Shown here: positions 59,670 through 64,000 of the stretch, piece by piece
Layout: every line of letters begins with the position of its first letter
Position numbering within the stretch: the first letter of the stretch is position 1
Origin: Mucilaginibacter gossypii
GTDB taxonomy: Bacteria; Bacteroidota; Bacteroidia; Sphingobacteriales; Sphingobacteriaceae
DNA length: 64,000 bases
NCBI RefSeq assembly: GCF_900100945.1
Contig: NZ_FNCG01000013.1
Span: forward strand, 124,001 to 188,000
Direction: 5' to 3'
The notes under the pieces: generated by a model
Databases searched by the model: none
What the model was told of the DNA's origin: nothing
Seen by the model: the letters and a program-made list of their open reading frames with translations, nothing else
Translations under genes and position numbers: made by a program

Positions 59670-62600
59670 ATGCGGCCTTTTAAAGCAGCCGCACGTTGGT
59701 GTTGTGTAATTATTTTAGGAACACTGATTTTAAATAGCAATGCCGCGGCGCTTGCTTTACCCAATATACAGCGGCTTGGCCTCAAAGACGGGCTTTCCAA
59801 CAGCGAAGTACGGTGCATTTTCCAGGATCATTCAGGCTATATGTGGTTTGGCACTTACGACGGCCTGAACCGTTTTGACGGATATGACTTCCGTATTTAC
59901 CGCAATCAGCCCGAAAAGCAACATTCAATTATTCATAATTTTATTAATTGTATTGCAGAGGATGCGGCCAATAATTTATGGGTAGGTACGCGCCAGGGCA
60001 TAAGTATCTTAAACCCGGTAACTGAAGAGTTTTCTCCGGCGTATGCAATTTTGGGCGGCAAAGAAACACCCGTGACATCTTTTGTAAGGGACATTAAAAC
60101 GGACCGCTCCGGGCGTATTTTCATTGCCACCCTTTCCAACGGCCTTATCGTTATTGATAAGGGCAAACGAACCGGCCATGTTATACCATACTATGATAAC
60201 GGAAAAGCTGTACAGAGTTATAACGTTAGCGCGTTGTATGTAGGGCCAGGCGACCAAATCTTTGCGCTGATCAGCGGCGCGGGCCTTTTTACGTATGATG
60301 CGGTACACGGTACTTTGAAGTTACTGAACACTTCGGTTACCGGCGCTACCTGTATTTATCCCGAAGGCAATGGTTTATGGGTAGGCACAACCCAGGGCCT
60401 GCACCATTATGATTTCAAAACTGGGCAATATGACCGTCTTTTTGATGAGTTTAACGGGCCTTTCAAATCGGGCAGGATAACGAGCCTGCAAGTCATGCCC
60501 GATAGTACACTTTGGGTGAGTACCGATGGCGGCGGGATCCAGATCATGGATAAAGGGCGCGACAAGATTACCTATCTGCCTGCGGGGAGTGACGAGCACT
60601 CACTTTCAAGTGATGCTGTTTATGCTTTATTTTTAGACCGCGAAGGCAGAAAGTGGATAGGTACATTACGGGGCGGAGTAAATGTTATTGATGAGGTAAA
60701 AGAACGTTTTATAAATATCAGGCATAATGACCTGAACGCCAACAGCCTTATCAGTAACTTTGTTAAATCGTTATATGAAGCACCCGATGGCAGGCTGTGG
60801 ATAGGTACCGATGGCGGCGGATTGAGCATTTGGGACCGGCAGGCCCATCGCTTTACTAATTTTCGCCATGATGCCTCACACCCCGGCACCCTAAGCTCAA
60901 ACTTTGTAACCAGTATTGCCGGGGATAGGGAAGGCAGGATCTGGGTTGCCACTTATGGGGGCGGCATTAACCTGTACCAGCCGGGTTCCAATACATTCAC
61001 TATATTTCGGGGTGTAGACAGGCAGGGAGCTGCCAGCCGGGTAGTGTTCTGGTGCCTGTACCTGGACCATGCTGGAAATCTTTGGGCCAGCGGCTTACAG
61101 GACGGGCTGTTTCTATATGATAAGCATAATAACCAATTCAGGTTGTATGACGCGGCACTGACCAATATCCTTTCAATGGGCGAAGATCATTTTGGAAACC
61201 TTTGGGCTGGAAATTTCGAAGGGGTTTATAAGATTGATCAAAAAAGCAACTCACGTAAGTTTTATCCGGTAGGTAAAGCGGTAAGATCAATGCAGAAAGC
61301 AGGCAACGGCGACATGTGGTTGGGTACAGAAGCCGGCTTGTTGTATTTTTCAACGTCTAAGGAAAAAATCATTCACCACTATACCACCAGTAACGGACTT
61401 AGTAATAATACGGTACTGGCCATTTTGGAAGACGCGCAAAAGCGTTTGTGGCTAAGCACTTACAACGGGCTTTGCCGATTTGATCCCAAAGCCGTTAGTT
61501 TTACCAATTTTTTTGAAAGCGATGGCCTGGCGAGCAATGAGTTTAACTTTAACGCGGGCTTAAGGCTAAACAATGGTCAGCTTGCGTTTGGGGGGATCAA
61601 TGGTGTCACGATATTTCATCCGCAGGCAATCCTGCCCCTGCATGATATCCCCAACATTGTTATAACTGATATTAAAATTAACAATAAGCCCATAAGTACT
61701 TATCCGGACTATGTGAAGACGGATGCTGGGAATGTTATCCGGTCGTTAGAGGTTCCTTACGATCAGGCATCAATAGCCGTTAGTTTCGCAGCTATCGAAT
61801 TTACCGCGCAGGATAGGATCGGTTACCGTTATATGCTCCAGGGCTGGGACAGGGGATGGATTTACGCAGGGAGGCAACGTAATGCGCTTTATACCCGTTT
61901 AGAGCCCGGTACGTATACATTAAAAATTAACTGTACTAATGCCGAAGGGCAATGGATTAGCCGGGAAATCCATCTTCATATCATTATTTTGCCGCCCTGG
62001 TATCGTACCGTCTGGGCCTACCTGATTTATGCGATGTTGCTTGCGGCAGTTGTTTACTGGTACCTGCGTTATAGGTTTAGGGAAACACGGCTTAAATATG
62101 AAGTACAACTGGCCAATGCCGCCGCTGCACACCAGCGCGACCTGCAGGAAAAGGAACGCGAATTGAATGACAGGCGCGTAGAGTTTTTCACGGGTGTTTC
62201 TCATGAGTTTCGTACGCCCCTTTCGCTCATCATCAACCCCTTAAGGGATTTGCTTGCGAAAATTGGCCCTGAGAACCGTGCGGAACTTAATATTGTTTAT
62301 CGTAATTCAAGGCGCCTGTTAAGCCTTGTTGATCAGCTGTTGCTGTTTCGTAAGGCCGATTCGGGCGCTGGGATCCTGCAAATTGCGCCAATGGACATTA
62401 CCCTTGTTTGCCGGGAGGTATTTTTATGTTTTGTGCAGCAGGCCAGGCTTTCGGGTATCAGTTTTGAATTAAACGTGCCGGAAGAGCCGGTACTGATTTA
62501 CGGAGACAGGGAAAAGATCGAGATTATCCTGTTTAACCTCATATCCAATGCTATTAAATATACGCCGGCCGGGAAAGCCGTGTGTGTTGGCCTGCAATCG

Positions 62601-63776
62601 GGACCGGATGAGGTGGTGATCAATGTGATTGACAATGGACCCGGAATATCTCTGGAAGCGGGGAAGCATATCTTCGAAAAGTTTTACAGGTCAAATACGC
62701 ATGGACAGGCGGCAAAAGGAGGCTTTGGGATCGGCTTATTCCTGGCCCGCCAGTTTACCATAGATCACGGCGGCTCATTAACGTTTGAAAGTGGGCCGGG
62801 TAAGGGCTCTGATTTTTGTTTAACCCTGTTAAAGGGTAAAGCTCATTATTCGCCGGATGTGGCAGCGGCAGCCGATGCCGCTGATTTATCGCCTTTGCTT
62901 CGTGAAATGGTGGAAGACCAGCCGGCGATAGCTGAAGCCAGCCAAATTAATGATATTGATTTTGAAGCTGATAAGATTTTTACCGACAAGCAAAGGATCC
63001 TGGTTATTGATGATGACAGCGAGATCCGGGCTTACATTTGTTCCATTCTTGAAAGCCGTTACAGGGTTTACGAGGCAGATAATGGTTTGACCGGTTTACA
63101 GAAAGCGAAAGAAAAGCAACCCGATCTTATTATCTGCGATGTAATGATGCCTGGTTTAAATGGCATTGAACTTTGCTCAACCATTAAGCAGGACCAGCAA
63201 TTGAGCTATATCCCGATGATTTTACTAACAGCCAGTTCATCTGCCGAAAATAAGATCAAAGGACTGGAAAGCGGCGCCGATGACTATATTTCCAAACCTT
63301 TTGATAAAGATGTACTGGTTGCGCGTATTGCCAATCTGCTGCAAAACAGGAGTAACCTTCAAAGCTATTTTTATAATACCATTACCCTGAAATCGGTTAA
63401 CGTCACTATTTCGGATGAGTATAAAAACTTCCTGGAAAAATGTATCGAAATAGTTGAGCAGCATATTACCGACGAAAACTTCAATATCAAAATACTGGCT
63501 TCAGAGATCGGCATGAGCCATTCAAATCTTTACCGCAAAATTAAATCGCTGTCGGGTCATACCGTTAATAGCTTCATCCGCTACATACGCCTCAGAAAGG
63601 CGGCTGAGCTGCTGATCCAGTCGGATATGAATGTTAATGAAGTGGCCATTGAAACAGGCTTTAACAGCATTAAATACTTCCGCGATCAGTTTTTTAAACT
63701 GTTCGGCGCTAACCCATCAGACTTTCTTAAGCAAAAAAGACCTGTATTTAAGAAAAATAAAAACACAATTAACTGA
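59670..63776 (+). CDS. Hybrid two-component system regulator (HTCS), second locus
   Basis: The 1368-residue protein has the same plan as the PUL1 regulator: signal peptide (MRPFKAAARWCCVIILGTLI), a Reg_prop double propeller (DHSGYMWFGTYDGLNRFDGY, DREGRKWIGTLRGGVNVIDE), Y_Y_Y, a membrane helix (AYLIYAMLLAAVVYWYL), HisKA with His845 in VSHEFRTPLSLI, an ATPase domain with a standard DNGPGI lid, a receiver with Asp1157 in IICDVMMPG, and an AraC HTH (SHSNLYRKIKSLSG). I chose ATG at 59670, which gives a clean signal peptide; a TTG at 59637 would add 11 residues. It probably controls the GH97/GH28/giant-protein locus or a PUL continuing past the window. It stands beside a LacI regulator, so two sensors may govern one locus. 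Confidence 0.95.
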   Translation: MRPFKAAARWCCVIILGTLILNSNAAALALPNIQRLGLKDGLSNSEVRCIFQDHSGYMWFGTYDGLNRFDGYDFRIYRNQPEKQHSIIHNFINCIAEDAANNLWVGTRQGISILNPVTEEFSPAYAILGGKETPVTSFVRDIKTDRSGRIFIATLSNGLIVIDKGKRTGHVIPYYDNGKAVQSYNVSALYVGPGDQIFALISGAGLFTYDAVHGTLKLLNTSVTGATCIYPEGNGLWVGTTQGLHHYDFKTGQYDRLFDEFNGPFKSGRITSLQVMPDSTLWVSTDGGGIQIMDKGRDKITYLPAGSDEHSLSSDAVYALFLDREGRKWIGTLRGGVNVIDEVKERFINIRHNDLNANSLISNFVKSLYEAPDGRLWIGTDGGGLSIWDRQAHRFTNFRHDASHPGTLSSNFVTSIAGDREGRIWVATYGGGINLYQPGSNTFTIFRGVDRQGAASRVVFWCLYLDHAGNLWASGLQDGLFLYDKHNNQFRLYDAALTNILSMGEDHFGNLWAGNFEGVYKIDQKSNSRKFYPVGKAVRSMQKAGNGDMWLGTEAGLLYFSTSKEKIIHHYTTSNGLSNNTVLAILEDAQKRLWLSTYNGLCRFDPKAVSFTNFFESDGLASNEFNFNAGLRLNNGQLAFGGINGVTIFHPQAILPLHDIPNIVITDIKINNKPISTYPDYVKTDAGNVIRSLEVPYDQASIAVSFAAIEFTAQDRIGYRYMLQGWDRGWIYAGRQRNALYTRLEPGTYTLKINCTNAEGQWISREIHLHIIILPPWYRTVWAYLIYAMLLAAVVYWYLRYRFRETRLKYEVQLANAAAAHQRDLQEKERELNDRRVEFFTGVSHEFRTPLSLIINPLRDLLAKIGPENRAELNIVYRNSRRLLSLVDQLLLFRKADSGAGILQIAPMDITLVCREVFLCFVQQARLSGISFELNVPEEPVLIYGDREKIEIILFNLISNAIKYTPAGKAVCVGLQSGPDEVVINVIDNGPGISLEAGKHIFEKFYRSNTHGQAAKGGFGIGLFLARQFTIDHGGSLTFESGPGKGSDFCLTLLKGKAHYSPDVAAAADAADLSPLLREMVEDQPAIAEASQINDIDFEADKIFTDKQRILVIDDDSEIRAYICSILESRYRVYEADNGLTGLQKAKEKQPDLIICDVMMPGLNGIELCSTIKQDQQLSYIPMILLTASSSAENKIKGLESGADDYISKPFDKDVLVARIANLLQNRSNLQSYFYNTITLKSVNVTISDEYKNFLEKCIEIVEQHITDENFNIKILASEIGMSHSNLYRKIKSLSGHTVNSFIRYIRLRKAAELLIQSDMNVNEVAIETGFNSIKYFRDQFFKLFGANPSDFLKQKRPVFKKNKNTIN

Positions 63777-64000
63777 TATTGAGTTATTTATGTGTATTCT
63801 CTCCATTGCTTAATCAATTGAGTAAATTGATAAATTGCCGAATTTATACCGCATAAATGACCAATTTGAGTCCCATCTGCCGAATAAAATCTATTCATAT
63901 TAGCTTATATAAACCAGTTATTAGAACCATAGGCAAACTTACTTAATCGATTATGTAAATCGGTTTTCAGCTTAGGTTCCTAAAGTCGGCAACGACCAAT
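63777..64000. other. AT-rich spacer after the second HTCS, with a CG-centred palindrome
   Basis: No gene or terminator is visible in the last 224 bases. TGTAAATCGGTTTTCA (63954-63969) is a 16-base imperfect palindrome around a central CG (12 of 16 positions symmetric), similar in style to LacI-family operators, and may belong to a gene beyond the window edge. Confidence 0.35.

Overview
The window is from a Bacteroidota genome, most likely a Sphingobacteriaceae member of the Mucilaginibacter/Pedobacter type (inference). The signs are SusC/SusD pairs, hybrid two-component (HTCS) regulators, a T9SS C-terminal sorting domain, many secreted glycoside hydrolases and lipoproteins, exact TAnnTTTG promoter boxes, and several families of long palindromic intergenic repeats.

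Region 1 (1-10.5 kb) is mixed housekeeping and accessory: a truncated repeat-bearing protein, a DUF2442 protein, YebC, an SDR-type L-threonine dehydrogenase, aspartate-semialdehyde dehydrogenase (asd), a HicB/HicA-like toxin-antitoxin pair, two tandem secreted paralogues of unknown function, a near-leaderless LysR regulator, a DJ-1/PfpI protein and a CrtI/CrtD-like carotenoid desaturase. Region 2 (10.5-23.6 kb) has a CRTAC1-type FG-GAP/ASPIC lipoprotein divergent from a vanadium haloperoxidase-like lipoprotein, a GntR/UTRA regulator, a possible small RNA with a mini-tRNA-like fold, a formylglycine-generating-enzyme-like lipoprotein, an S66 LD-carboxypeptidase, a secreted His/Cys-motif protein, an SDR oxidoreductase, and a phytanoyl-CoA dioxygenase family gene whose leader encodes a peptide ending Cys-Ser-Cys-Cys-Cys.

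Region 3 (23.9-44.9 kb) is a complete polysaccharide utilisation locus (PUL1). On the minus strand it reads susC, susD, DUF3823, then past an intrinsic terminator GH2, GH127, a GH43-like propeller, a sialidase/GH93-fold enzyme, a GH5-like enzyme, GH43 and a large unassigned PHP-like protein. A divergent HTCS regulator sits beside susC. The enzyme set points to an arabinose- and galactose-containing plant glycan (inference).

Region 4 (45.2-63.8 kb) is a second carbohydrate locus without SusC/D in view: a beta-helix lipoprotein, a 2389-residue T9SS-exported mosaic protein with an alginate-lyase-like domain and two CBM3 modules, a GH28-like and a GH97 enzyme, a LacI-family regulator, a small ORF and a second HTCS. 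A LacI-type operator candidate lies upstream of the giant gene.

I see no rRNA, no full tRNA, no CRISPR array, no transposase and no prophage. Palindromic repeats of at least six families occupy most of the larger intergenic spaces. Promoter, operator and terminator entries are motif matches made by eye.
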